A stretch of 64,000 nucleotides of DNA from Glandiceps talaboti (lineage: Eukaryota; Hemichordata; Enteropneusta; Spengelidae). The notes beneath the pieces were generated by a model. The model was given only the letters and a program-made list of their open reading frames with translations. It did not search any database and had not been told where the DNA came from. Shown piece by piece: positions 25,601-37,133 of this stretch. The DNA is taken from the NCBI RefSeq assembly GCF_964340395.1, contig NC_135557.1, forward strand, positions 9,877,960-9,941,959, in the 5' to 3' direction. The position numbers and the translations under genes are program-made. Position 1 is the first letter of the stretch; every line of letters begins with the position of its first letter.

Positions 25601-26997
25601 ATGTATTCTAAAAAAAATAATTTTGTTAAATGTACCAGCAGTTGTATACATATCTTGTTGAGAATGTTTGATTAATAGACCATGTATACAATATTGCTAA
25701 CGATGATCTTTATACAGTTAAATGGTTTCCATTTCATGACGGCTACATGCAAAATAATTAATGAGATAAATTATGGTATGTTGCCTCAAATGCCCTTGTC
25801 ATTAAAATATCGTATTCTGTTGGAAAAAATAGTTTTAATAAGCGAATTCTTACTTTTAGAATACAACTGTAATTTGCCGTGTAAGTTTAGAGTTGTCATA
25901 CTTAATTACCGTTTTTTGCAGTTATTGATTTTTATTATGTTCTCGAAGATTGATATACATGTTCTCTTCAAGCATTGCAGTCAAGATTTCAAGATGCTTA
26001 CTGCTCACCACTAGAGGGCGATATAGTGAATAAATTGTTCCATATGTGATTGAGTCAAAATTCCCTTTCCACTATGTTCATCACTGCAGAGGATTTCCCT
26101 ATCGAGATGTCTCCTTTATCCGTCTTCCTGGCGACCTCCCTTTCACCTACTTTCCCAGTCTAATGTTATACAATTCCTTTTGTTATCTGTGACAGCTGAT
26201 TTATTTTCGTCATTCGATGATTCTCTTTTCTGACTCCTGGTAGACTTTCTTCCGAGATGTCAATCAAAGTACATTAGGGTAACAATAAAGTACCTACGTG
26301 ATTAACCTGTTTACTGAGTTAAACAATATGTATTTATCCTTTCTTTGTTAAAATGTGTTATCAGTGGAGGAGAGAATACATTTGTTGAATTGCCTTAGCA
26401 ATATGTTGAACATATCATTTCTTAACGTGTACCATGGCCTAGTGTAACGCACGAAAAATGAAAACAAAGAAAGTGTGGTTTTATGCATGACATACATATG
26501 CCGAAGTCTTCGCATATGAGAGGAACAGGGCAATGATGCAGTTATGTGTGTAATGAACATTTGAGTTTGTTATGTTTAGTACAAATGGATTCATCCATGT
26601 ATGTATCAGTGGATCCATCCATTAGTCTGTAATACATATTTTGTTTGACCTGGAATATATGTAATTTTATTCAAACCTGACATAAAGGTGACATATCATA
26701 TTTGATATATGCGTGTCACTTTTTTGACAACATATCCAAATTTGACATGATGGTCACCATATTTTAGTTAAAATAACTACTTCCTGCATACCTATACACT
26801 ATGATAAACAGAGACTTTGTTAGAAAATTATTCAAGTGTCTACCCATATTTTACAAAGCAATATTTACTTTAATATATTGACTTTTGACCTTGACCTTCA
26901 GAGTTGAATTATTAAAATAGAGCTATTTCTTGCATATCACAGACATGTTACTAGTCATGTAGAAGTATATCAATTGATGACTATGAATTAAGGGAGG
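22669..26997. other. Unassigned AT-rich intergenic sequence
   Basis: No supported gene. The part at about 22885-23035 is homologous to 36320-36455 upstream of CAP gene 2 (shared ACATATTTTGAAA.TGATA and GTGTCC blocks), so the duplication that made the paralogs included upstream DNA. The 110-codon frame at 25682-26014 has no features. A short TTAGGG-containing stretch at 23263-23277 is only about two units. Confidence 0.5.
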
Positions 26998-27107
26998 GGG
27001 GGAAGGAGGGCGGGCGGGCGGGCGGGCGGGCGGGTGGGAGGGAGGGAGGGAGAGAGGAAGAGAGGGAAAGAGAGAGAGTGAGACAGAGACAGAGAGACGG
27101 AGAGAGT

Positions 27108-27156
<49 letters not shown>

Positions 27157-27178
27157 AGAGAGAGAGAGAGAGAGTTGT
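26998..27178. repeat. (GGGC)n/(GGGA)n/(GA)n compound microsatellite
   Basis: GGGC units grade into GGGA and then GA dinucleotides with GTTA interruptions. The minus-strand Ser/Leu/Pro frame is an artefact. Confidence 0.95.
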
Positions 27179-27647
27179 TAGACATTAGCCATCATTTGAT
27201 AGTAGTAGGAATACAATACGTTTATTTATATGGAACTAACGGACTGCTGGTTTCAAGTTACAATTCCTTATAATTTTGGTACACACTCGTCATCGATTTA
27301 ATTACACAGTGGTTTGCCTACCACGTAGCACGTCCTACGTTCTGTAAAAAACAAACGAATGCAATGGCCGTCCGTGTGAGAGCAGTATTCATGTAATTTC
27401 TTATACGATTTCAAAGTGCGCATGAAACGGGCTGCTTAAAGATGATTTCTGTCGATAGAGGTCGCCGTTCAACAAATTCACAAACGCAAACTTTCACAAT
27501 TGTCTCGTATGGTATACCATTAGTACGTTTGGAATTTATCAATGCTCTTTATTGACTATAACGGAACCAGATATATCTAATTTTATAATGACACGTTCCA
27601 GTGTGGGCATTTTCATAATGATGTGCCTGCACAAGCGTTGACACTTT

Positions 27648-27703
27648 GCCCCCCCCCCCAAAAAAAAAAAAATAAAAAAAATAAAAAAAAATAAATAAAA
27701 AAA
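27648..27703. repeat. C-run/A-run junction
   Basis: About ten C followed by an A-rich tract broken by T. A similar C-run then A-rich tract occurs at 52858-52915, and the reverse arrangement (T-run then G-run) at 9410-9436. Confidence 0.8.
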
Positions 27704-27734
27704 TTGGGCGAAATGAACAATTTGTGGTTAAGAA

Positions 27735-28690
27735 TGGAGAAAAATCAGTAATCAGTAACCAGTGGCATCCCACAAGGTAGTGTGCTAGGCCCAGTACTAT
27801 TTGTGATATACATAAATGATTTGCCTGATACTGTGGATTCAGAGATTTTTCTTTTTGTTGATGACACTAAGATCTTTAGAAGTATTTTCAATAAGAATAA
27901 TAACCAAGTATTACAGCAAGACTTAGATAACCTCATGGACTGGTCAAATACATGGCTCCTCCGCTTCCATCCCGGCAAATGTAAATCTATGACCCAAGAT
28001 AGTAACAAGAAAGATGGCTTTGCATATACTATAGAAATGAACGGTCAAAGAAGAGGACTCTCACAAACTAATGAGGAAAAAATACACAGGGGTAACCATT
28101 GACTCACAACATGAATCTGACAAACATATCAACAAAGCGAACAAAGCTATAGCATATTTGCACTTATACGACGTGCGTACATGTTTCTGGAGAGATGTTT
28201 CTACAACTGTACAAGTCACTAGTCAGAAGTCATTTAGACTATGCATGCCCGGTTTGGAGTCCTCATAAACAGAAACTATCAAAAGTATAGAGAATGTGGA
28301 GCGCAGGGCAAGACAGAAATTACCAGGTCTTAAAGATTTGTCTTATCCAGAGAGATTGAAGCAACTGAAATTACCAATGCTGGCATATAGGAGAACACGG
28401 GGATATATGATAGAAGTATACAACATTCTTACTGACAAATGTGATCCAGAAATCTTATCATTTTTAAAATTGAAGTCAGACTGTATGTCAAGAACCGGAC
28501 TAAGAGGCCATAGTAAGCAGCTGTTTCAACAATATGCAAGACTTAATCTGAGGAAGCACTCTTTTTCACAACGTGTCATCACCACTTGGATTAACCTGCC
28601 AGAATTAGTCATCAATGCACCAACAGTTTAACTCCTTCAAAATCCGCCTTGATAAACATTTGAAAAATCAAGAACTAGAGTACAGCCACA
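27735..28690 (+). mobile_element. Jockey/CR1-group non-LTR retrotransposon remnant
   Basis: The 3' half of a reverse transcriptase in three frames: SGIPQGSVLGPVLFVIYIND then LFVDDTKIF (27764-28102), DSQHESDKHINKANKAIAYL (28071-28268), and RRARQKLPGLKDLSYPERLK...LKLPMLAYRRTRG (28296-28631). The catalytic motif is FVDD instead of F/YADD, and frameshifts separate the parts, so it is dead. It is 5'-truncated, starting just after a C/A homopolymer tract. The clade differs from the CR1/L2-like LINE at 59.6 kb. Confidence 0.9.
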
Positions 28691-29304
28691 AAACAATAAT
28701 TACAACTGGACTATAGCGAACAGTATTACAAATCAATAATGACAATGAGCTGACTATTGAGGCTGTTTAGCCTGCGGTCAGAAAAAATCATAAGGTTACG
28801 TAAGATTATGTCCAAACCGAATTCGGATTCAAGATGAAAGTCCCTGTGGTATTATGGGTAGGTGTTATGTAAATATATTGTGTCTGGTTTATAAGCCATT
28901 TCTATTCTTAGCAAAGCGCCACTGCCTGTTTAAATTACTCTTTATTGAAACGTGATATTGCTGTATGTGTCCAACAACACGATTTGAAATGATGTACTTG
29001 TTTTAGCAGAAAGTGGGTGTGACACTTTTCTAATGTGTCATGTCATCGAAGGCAGGACAACAGTGATATCGTAATAATATATAACTTATGTAAAACAAAA
29101 TGAAGAAGTATACAGGATGGAGACTGATCGAATTCCAAACGTTATTACTTTTTGTATATGCAATCTGTACAGGATATGGTTTGCAAAATGTGTTTGAAGT
29201 CATTTTAATTAAAAATTAAAAGTTAAATTTGTGTTAGTACTTGCAGAAACAAGACTTCTGTGATCCCTTAGACACCAGAAGAACTCATACACTATAGACT
29301 GGTA
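28691..29304. other. Unassigned sequence
   Basis: No supported feature beyond possible LINE 3' UTR in the first ~70 bases. Confidence 0.4.
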
Positions 29305-30507
29305 TCTACTATACTCCCCATGTAGAATTTTATTTCCACGCGTCTTTTAACTGGACGTTTAAACCCAACTGAACGATACAAAGAATTTATTTTTAAACAC
29401 ACTCTTAACTACTTCTCTACAACTGACAGAGTCATTCGTTTTATTCATGCTATTGACTTATCATTTGAATTTATTTCTTGTGTTTAATACATGGTAGAAG
29501 TTAGCCATGTAAATGCAACTCGCTAGCTAGGACTGTACAAAGTTGACTTTTATTATCACGGTAGCTAATGTGCTCATCCCTGAGGTAATGTGAACTACTT
29601 CGCCGCGTTCAAAAAAACGTCAGAAGGTGGATTCTGATGCAGTTCAGTGAAAGTATTCTTAGTAACTCACAATAGATGTGTTTTATGAAATGTGTACTGT
29701 TCATCAAATAATGTAACGTTAAATGTGATATCTCCTGTACAGAGTTGTTGGTAGTATTTATTGTCCACACTACATTATCTTGCAAATGGTCCTGTCATCT
29801 CATATACCGGTAGAAATATAATGTAAAACATTAGGAACACAAATAGAAACTTAGTCATCTCCACATTAGAAAAGATGGCACACATAGAATTCTGTTTTAC
29901 CTTTTCCACATAAATATACTAACCATGAAATAAACTCTTTTCATGAGAACAAAACGAATTGTTCACCGTTGAATCCAAAATAACATTTGATTCACCCAAA
30001 ACCCAACCCTTCAAATTAGTTACGCGCATACAGAAAAATAAAACAACTTTCTATTAAAATAACGTCTGGCATTATGGAAACACTATCCCATATCAAATCA
30101 TCCAGTGACCTTAACACGTAAGGGTTGCCTTTTGCCAATAGATGTGTGTGCGTGACTTTCAATGTTTACCGAGACCATGCATAATAATACGTATACTTTA
30201 ATCTAAGGACGGATGGATAGATGGATGGATAGATGGGTGGATAGATGGATGGATAGATGGAGAAATACATGGATGGATGTAATAAAGAGATAAATAGACA
30301 GACAGACAGACAGTCAGTCAGTCAGACAGACAGATAGACAGATAGCTAGACAGAGACAGATAGATAGACAGACAGAGACAGACAGACATACCGACAGATA
30401 AATAGATAGATAGATAGATAGATAACAATACATCTGCCAACCAATTGAATTCACCAGTAATAAAATACCTACTCACTCACTCACTCACTCACTCACTCAC
30501 TTGCTCA
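29305..30507 (+). repeat. Direct duplication A, downstream of CAP gene 2
   Basis: Repeated at 30508-31440. Shared blocks in order: AAC.GGAACGATACAA-like segment, CTGTCATCTCATATACC, AACACAAATAGAAACTTAGT, AAAAGATGGCACACAT, GGGTTGCCTTTTGCCAATAG, then a GGAT/GACA/GATA microsatellite, AACAATACATCT.CCAACCA and (ACTC)n. Unit A is longer by about 270 bp around 29450-29740. Non-coding. Confidence 0.85.
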
Positions 30508-31191
30508 CTCTATATCTGCTATACTTGTTTGTAGATTTCTTTTCATGCGTATTTTCATTGGAAGTGTGAAGTGTGAACCCAATTGAACGATACAACGAAT
30601 TCCATAAAACTTCATTTATTCATACTCTCAACACCTTCTCTACGACCTAATATTTCCATTTGCATATAATTCCTTCCATTGACTGTAGTATTTATCGTCG
30701 ATACTACATTACCTTAGAATTGCTTCTGTCATCTCATATACCAGCAGAAATATAATGTAGAACGTTATGAACACAAATAGAAACTTAGTCATCTCCATAA
30801 TAGAAAAGATGGCACACATTGAATTCTGTTTTACTTTTATTCACCTGAATATATTAACCATAAAAGAAACTCTTTTCAATGATGACAAAACGAATTGTTC
30901 ACCGTTTAATTCAAAATAACATTTGATTCACCCATAACCCAACCCATCAAATTAGTTACGCGCGTACAGAAAAATAAAACAACTGTCTATCAAAATACCG
31001 TCTGACATGATATAAACAATGGCCCACATCAAATCAACCAGTTTCCTTAGCACTTAAGGGTTGCCTTTTGCCAATAGATGTGTGTGCATGACTTTCAATG
31101 TTTACCGAGACTGCATATAATAATACGCATACTTTGATTTAAGGTTGGACGGATAGATGGGTGGATAGATGGGTGGATATATGGATGGAAT

Positions 31192-31262
<71 letters not shown>

Positions 31263-31279
31263 TAGATAGATAGATAGAC

Positions 31280-31325
<46 letters not shown>

Positions 31326-31440
31326 ATATATAACAATACATCTACCAACCAATCATAGATAGATAACAATACATCTACCAACCATCAGTAATAAATCACT
31401 CACTCACGCACTCACTCACTCAAATAGATTTAGAAATCGG
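30508..31440 (+). repeat. Direct duplication B
   Basis: Second unit of the pair. Its microsatellite (31145-31323) is dominated by GACA and GATA in longer uninterrupted runs than in unit A, and AACAATACATCTACCAACCA is itself duplicated at its end. Confidence 0.85.
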
Positions 31441-31758
31441 GCGGATATTACGACTTATTATGATAATTATATCAAACAGCTTGTAACTGGTTACAGACAA
31501 CTTGTTTTTTGAGCCAAAGCAATATTTTGATAATTAAAAGCAAATTAAAAGGTAAAGATAAAGTAAAATAGAATAAAAATTCCGAACTACCAATAATATT
31601 TTCTGATGTCATGTTAACGGAAACACACAATTATTTTTTGTTCGCCTAAGCAGATCGTATTTTTTTGTATATCGTGTGATTACTTTGACGATTGTATGCA
31701 TTCTCACATAATGTTACTATTATTCAATAAAAGAGGCTGAAATTTCATATGGTTCCAT
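31441..31758. other. Unassigned AT-rich sequence between duplication B and CAP gene 2
   Basis: Nothing recognised. Confidence 0.4.
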
Positions 31759-31764
31759 TTTATT
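31759..31764 (-). terminator. Candidate polyadenylation signal of CAP gene 2
   Basis: AATAAA on the minus strand, about 130 bases past the stop codon, at a similar distance to the signals of gene 1. Confidence 0.45.
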
Positions 31765-31894
31765 CTATTACACTGATTGCTATACAATCAATATATACTT
31801 TATATAGAACAGCCCATAAAACTACTTTCCATATACCCAATCTACCAATAAGACGAATGTACTGTCATCACTGTGTCGTGGGGTGGAACATTTT

Positions 31895-33981
31895 CTAGAT
31901 CGGCCTCTTTACATTAGCAATGAAAGCGTCAAGTGTGTTTATGTTGCCCGGTGGGTCATACTCGCAGGCTAACTGTGTGTCACCGTCGATGTCGATAGCG
32001 TGGGCACATCCAACCTGTGTGCTTTCAACCCATAGCAGTTGTGTAAAATGACCTGTTGGATTGATAGATATGAACATACTATAAATATTTTGGTGAAACA
32101 CAAAACTAATGGAAGTACTAGTATGCATGTTCCTAAATGTTTAACCATGAGTATTGCGAATACATGGATACATATGTTGACTATATCCTGTAAAGTCAAA
32201 ACATTATAATCGTCAGTTGAGTGAAAAGTTAAAGAAATAGAATTGACTGTATCTTACCATATATTCCTGTACTGGCCTTGTAGTTGTCATAGTTGTAGTC
32301 CTTGATTTCATCATACCAACCTTTGACAAGACCATAACCTAATAATAGCAAAAAAAAGTAATTGATTACTGTAATATTCGATGTATACATGTTGTAGACC
32401 TTGTAAAGGGGCGATGTCAATAGTTCATTATAGGGTAAAAAAAATTCCCCAACTAACCCCCAACCGATTCTAACTAAATTAGCGAAAATCGAAAATGTTT
32501 CGGACATCACAATCAATTTCAAATCAGTATGTAGTAGTCTGTAATGCTAGGAACACAAAGCCAGTATGTTTGGCGTAAAAACTACCTACAGATAAGATGC
32601 TTTCATTTTTTAGCAATGGTACTTTGTTTATCAACATGCGTTTGGATTTAGCAATCAAAGAACTTTGTGCCATGTGATATTTTTTACAAGATTTAATTAA
32701 ACATCTTAATCGAAAATTCACTTTTGAGTGCAGTTCATCTGTCATTAGGTCACATTTTCAGAACTTGACATTCGATTGTATTCTCACATAATATCTACAT
32801 TTAAACAACAATTGATTGTTTACATGTGTAGTGTTACACCACTTCTATAAATATGACAAAATGTGAAGAGATTCTACGACAGAACGCCATGACGCGTGAA
32901 TGCGGGGTATTTGCACGAGTGCTTGCAAACATGTTTTTTTTTCTGTTGAAGTACTTTCACGAGTGTAACGATCGTTTTTTTCTGCAGGTGCATCAAACAA
33001 CACAGCAAGCACCAGTACAGTACGGCATGGAGTTCCGTTATCATTACGGATGTTTATCCGAAACAACAAATTTCCGTAACAATGACACTGTGCGATCACG
33101 CGATGTTGTGTGGAATGGGCGATAACATCTCTTTTACGTATCATTTGCAAGCAGGTATGCAACAATGTTTTCGGTATTGTACTGCAGTGCAAATACCACT
33201 AGTATGCGCGCGCACCAGTGCAAGTTATCTCTAATGATTGTACATATGTAATACATGACTTTGTTAACGACGTATTGCTTAATTACAACAAAGGGAATAG
33301 TCTTATTCAACAGCTTGTACAGTTTTAATGCAGAATCTTGAAAATATTTTGCTCCATTTTTCATTATTAGCCAAATGACATATCTTGATAATGTGTCTTT
33401 TGTGCATACATTTATGAACGAAAGCACAGTGTCGCACAAGCTCAATAAACGAACATCGTTCGTTTAAGAAAAAACGCCTTTCCTCTAAATGAACGAAGTT
33501 CGCTTCTTTAGTTTCTGTGCCACTGAGCGATCGTCCCTATTTGAACATCATCTATCTGTACGTTTAGATTTGGCAGACTACGCCGAGTATCGATGTGTCA
33601 AATTAACATAGTCATTCTCAATACAGACATAAATCCTACCTGTTGCGTCAGCTATGCTTATTTGGATTCGTGCCAAATTTTCTCCATCATTCGAATGTTC
33701 CAGTATGCCGAGGGAGGCACTATAGTCAACAGCTTTTTGTGCTTTATCTTGCATGGCCGTAGACCAGGTGACTGGAGGTGAGCCATGAAGACATCGGAAG
33801 TAGTTGTGAGCTGCTACGAGCTGATCTTGGAATGCCTGGGCGTCATCTCCAATCTTTGTATTGTCCGGTGCTGGACATGCACCTCCTGCATTCCCATAGT
33901 TATCATTGTAATCTGAATTGATGGTAAATAGGCTAATATTCAGAGACAGACTAAGCGACAAACATACAATAGAAATATAAA

Positions 33982-34067
<86 letters not shown>

Positions 34068-34115
34068 GGACGGACGGACGGACGGACGGTCGGTCGGTCA
34101 GATATACAGGCAGGC

Positions 34116-34211
<96 letters not shown>

Positions 34212-34303
34212 GGACGGACGGACGGACGGACGGACGGACGGACGGACGGACGGACGGACGGACGGACGGACGGTCGGTCGGTCGGTCGGTCAGATATACA
34301 GGC

Positions 34304-34348
<45 letters not shown>

Positions 34349-35887
34349 TACAGACATACAGACAGACAGACAGACAGACAAACAAACAGACAGACAGACT
34401 GGTGACATTTTATTTGACGCCCAAGTAATATGAAACAAGCGTCACGATACCTCAAACTTTACACTTAGCTCACACAACTACCAGTTTTAAAACAGTTAAA
34501 CTTCTATCTCTTTTTCGTGCTGTTCGGTTGATGCGTGGCTTGTTTAAAGTGTAACCCGTGGCAATCTACAAAGTTAGCAAGATAAAAGCTTTTGAATATG
34601 TACTTTGGGTGCCACTGATACTTATAGGTAGATGTTATGTTTGTTTGTTTATTAGTTTGTTTGTTTGTTGTTGTTTTTTGTTCGTCTGTTTGTTTGTTTG
34701 TTTGTTTGTTTGTTTGTCTGTTTGTTTACTTGTCTATTTGTCTTGTCTGTCTGTTTGTTTGTCTTTCATAAATACCTTGTGTGTATTTAATATTAACCAT
34801 ATGTGTACAAAAGTTAGAAAATGTATCGTACAAGTTATCATAATACAATTTTTAATTTCATGTATTGAAATGAAAGGAAACGTATTTATCTTGTAAATAA
34901 ATTTAACTAGGTTAAAACAAGAAATACTCCTAATAGGTAGTCCAATTTGTAGAAGCACGGGTACGCCAAGCAGAAAAAAAACGAACAATGTTTCCTATGG
35001 AGGCATGATGGGCGAATGGTTAGACTGGTGGGCTTGGAATCTGCAGGTTCGAGGCTAGCCCCATCGCTGCCGATTGTTTTCTGAGTGGCTAAAGACCTTG
35101 GGCAACATTTTTGTTACAATAGGCACTAGCCTGTGTTAAGCATACATGGTTTATTATAGCTTACCGCAGTCGATTTCATCCAGACCAGCTTTACAGTAGT
35201 ATAGGCCATCACAGATCTCATCTTCACTGAGACACATCAATTTCCCTGGCGTGGTAGAGACACAGGTGTACGGTTTATAGTCGGGGTAAGCTTTCTCACA
35301 CGGTCCTCCCTTGACGAAAAAATATAACAGATTGACATTTTGAAAAAAAAAATGATTTAATGTGGTTTTCACCATACATCTTTGGAAGTTGCTATTTATT
35401 TTATTCATACTACGTTTTATTTCGCATCTAAATCGTGAACATGGTCTACACATAGTGTAACTTGCCTAATCATATATGGGTTATTTTATATGTCGTTTCT
35501 TTCTCCAACTCGAAGTGGAGGTTGAACCATGAACAACTCAGATTCGTGCTTCATGAACAGATGCCTAAACGGTTTAGTTTGAAATAAAACAAGGGGAAAG
35601 GCAGACAGACAAACAGACAGAGAGACAGACAGACAGACAGACAGACAGGCAGACAGCTAGCTAGACAAAGAAATCTAAAGAGACGTATAGAAATCAGGAA
35701 AAAGAGAGTGAATATAGACACAGAGTTAAAAAGTGAGACTGACAGCGATAAAAGTACAGAGAGATTGGCAATCTTAACAGCTTATTATATAAACATGAAA
35801 TATTGAGTTTACCTTCTTCAACTTTTTGTCAGCACAAGCTACCGATACTGCAACGAGCAAAAGTAACGCAACACTTCTAGGTTTCAT
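31895..35887 (-). CDS. Secreted LDLa-CAP (SCP/TAPS) domain protein, gene 2, five exons
   Basis: Exons on the minus strand are 35887-35813, 35309-35165, 33912-33640, 32338-32258 and 32052-31895. Exons 3-5 have exactly the same lengths and phases as in gene 1, with GT-AG introns, and the product is 243 aa. A signal peptide (MKPRSVALLLLVAVSVACA) is followed by a six-Cys LDLa-like module (residues 29-73, ending ICDGLYYCKAGLDEIDC) and a CAP domain with HNYFR, HSNDGENLA, WYDEI, GHFTQLLW and CEYDPPGNIN. The tetrad His146, Glu151, Glu175, His193 is complete. The LDLa acidic position after Cys5 is Ala where gene 1 has Asp, so calcium binding may be weakened. Clearly a tandem paralog of gene 1 and apparently intact. 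Function beyond a secreted CAP protein is not inferred. Confidence 0.93.
33985..34400. repeat. (GACA)n/(GACG)n array in intron 2 of CAP gene 2
   Basis: About 415 bp, starting ~73 bp before the exon 3 acceptor. It has a higher-order pattern: GACA run, GACG run, GGTC run, then CAGATATACAGGCAG, twice about 190 bp apart. The minus-strand frame is open across it into exon 3 (spurious 286 codons). Confidence 0.95.
34635..34770. repeat. (TTTG)n-rich array in intron 2 of CAP gene 2
   Basis: TTTG and TCTG units with interruptions. The open frames are repeat artefacts. Confidence 0.9.
35003..35160 (+). mobile_element. tRNA-derived SINE fragment in intron 2 of CAP gene 2
   Basis: An A-box-like GGGCGAATGGTTAGAC and a B-box-like GGTTCGAGGCTAG are spaced as in a tRNA. 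They are followed by GAGTGGCTAAAGACCTTGGG, which resembles the body of many animal tRNA-SINEs. It ends almost at the exon 2 donor. Different family from the SINE at 10.8 kb. Confidence 0.65.
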
Positions 35888-35938
35888 ACTTACTAGGTGT
35901 GTGTCTCAGTAAACTGTATCTAGAGTGGAAGGTCTCTC

Positions 35939-35946
35939 ATTATATA
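35939..35946 (-). promoter_or_regulatory. TATA box of CAP gene 2
   Basis: TATATAAT on the minus strand, 52-59 bp before the ATG, at the place expected from gene 1. This predicts a very short leader. Confidence 0.6.
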
Positions 35947-35949
35947 CAT

Positions 35950-37017
35950 TTTCAAGGTGTAACTTACATATTGTTTTTTATAATAAAATTCTCTGTGAAC
36001 TCTAAACCTTATCTCTTGTGTTCTAAACGACAAAGGCGTGTTGTTACTTCAAAATATGCAAAGGCATTTCCCGCACAAAAATGCATTTTTCTATATTTAA
36101 ATGTCAGTGACGAAATAAAGCATCAAACATTATAACAGGAAAGTGGGCATTTGGAGGGGGAGGGGGGCTTTGGTTTTACTCTAAAGTCTTGTCTTCTCTG
36201 GATCACATATAAATTTATGGTGGTTTTGGTGATCAAAATTTGGTCATGAAAATGTAAAAGAAAGCATTCTAAATCTACTGCTTACAAGTCTGCTTCACTT
36301 AAAAAGAAAGAAGTGTCTTTCAGCCGTATAATAATAGAATATCCCTGACATATTTTGAAAATGATACCCTAGAAGAGTGAGCTTATCATTGATACCAGTG
36401 TCCCCCAGGGTCGACAGGATACATTACTACTAAACGTGCTGGTACATGACATCAAAGTTCTGAGTGTTTGTTAATACTATAGATACATGCGTATGGTAAA
36501 CGTTTGCTGTTGTATAGTGCGAATAGTTATGCATAGAAAGGTCATCACGTCGTTTGGGGGATAACCTAACAAATTGCATCGCTTTATATATGACAATGGC
36601 GATATGAATTTATCTACGGTTTACCATCCGATATTACTAGCATTGTTTGACCCGCATATACCCATATAGTTTCATTGTCTTTTTTTATATTTAGATATAA
36701 ATTCCATTCATTTAAAATATCAACCATGTGAAATTGTAAATATTGTCATTCTAAATTGTCTGTTACAGAATTCTTCAAAAGTTCTTAACTAGATATACGA
36801 CGTAAAATCTATAAACTCTAATGTAGGATATACCTTGTTATTTACTACAAATACTGTCATGTAATAACATCACTCACCGCGTTGGTATTTCATTGACATT
36901 GTTTAAAACATGGTTTGGTGCCGTCTACGGTTGTAAATAACATATCTTGTTTGGCACAGATACGCCTACCTACCTAAACACACATAGGCATAAACAAACA
37001 CAGACACAAACACACAC
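35950..37017. other. Upstream region of CAP gene 2
   Basis: Contains 36320-36455, homologous to the region upstream of gene 1. Otherwise nothing recognised. Confidence 0.45.
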
Positions 37018-37133
37018 ATATACACATACATACATACATACATACATACATACATACATACATACATACGTACATACATACATACATACATACATACATA
37101 CATACATACATACATACATACATACATACATAC
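37018..37133. repeat. (CATA)n microsatellite
   Basis: About 29 CATA units with one CGTA change. Confidence 0.95.

Noticed and set aside
25682-26014. 110-codon plus-strand frame
   Set aside because: AT-rich, Ile/Leu/Phe-biased composition as expected from random AT-rich DNA; no motif.
32845-33192. 115-codon frame in intron 3 of CAP gene 2
   Set aside because: No recognised protein; lies in an intron between well-supported exons, with an overlapping frame on the other strand.
33578-34438. 286-codon minus-strand open frame
   Set aside because: Most of it is the translated GACA/GACG array. Only the last part is exon 3 of CAP gene 2, which has its own splice acceptor at 33912.
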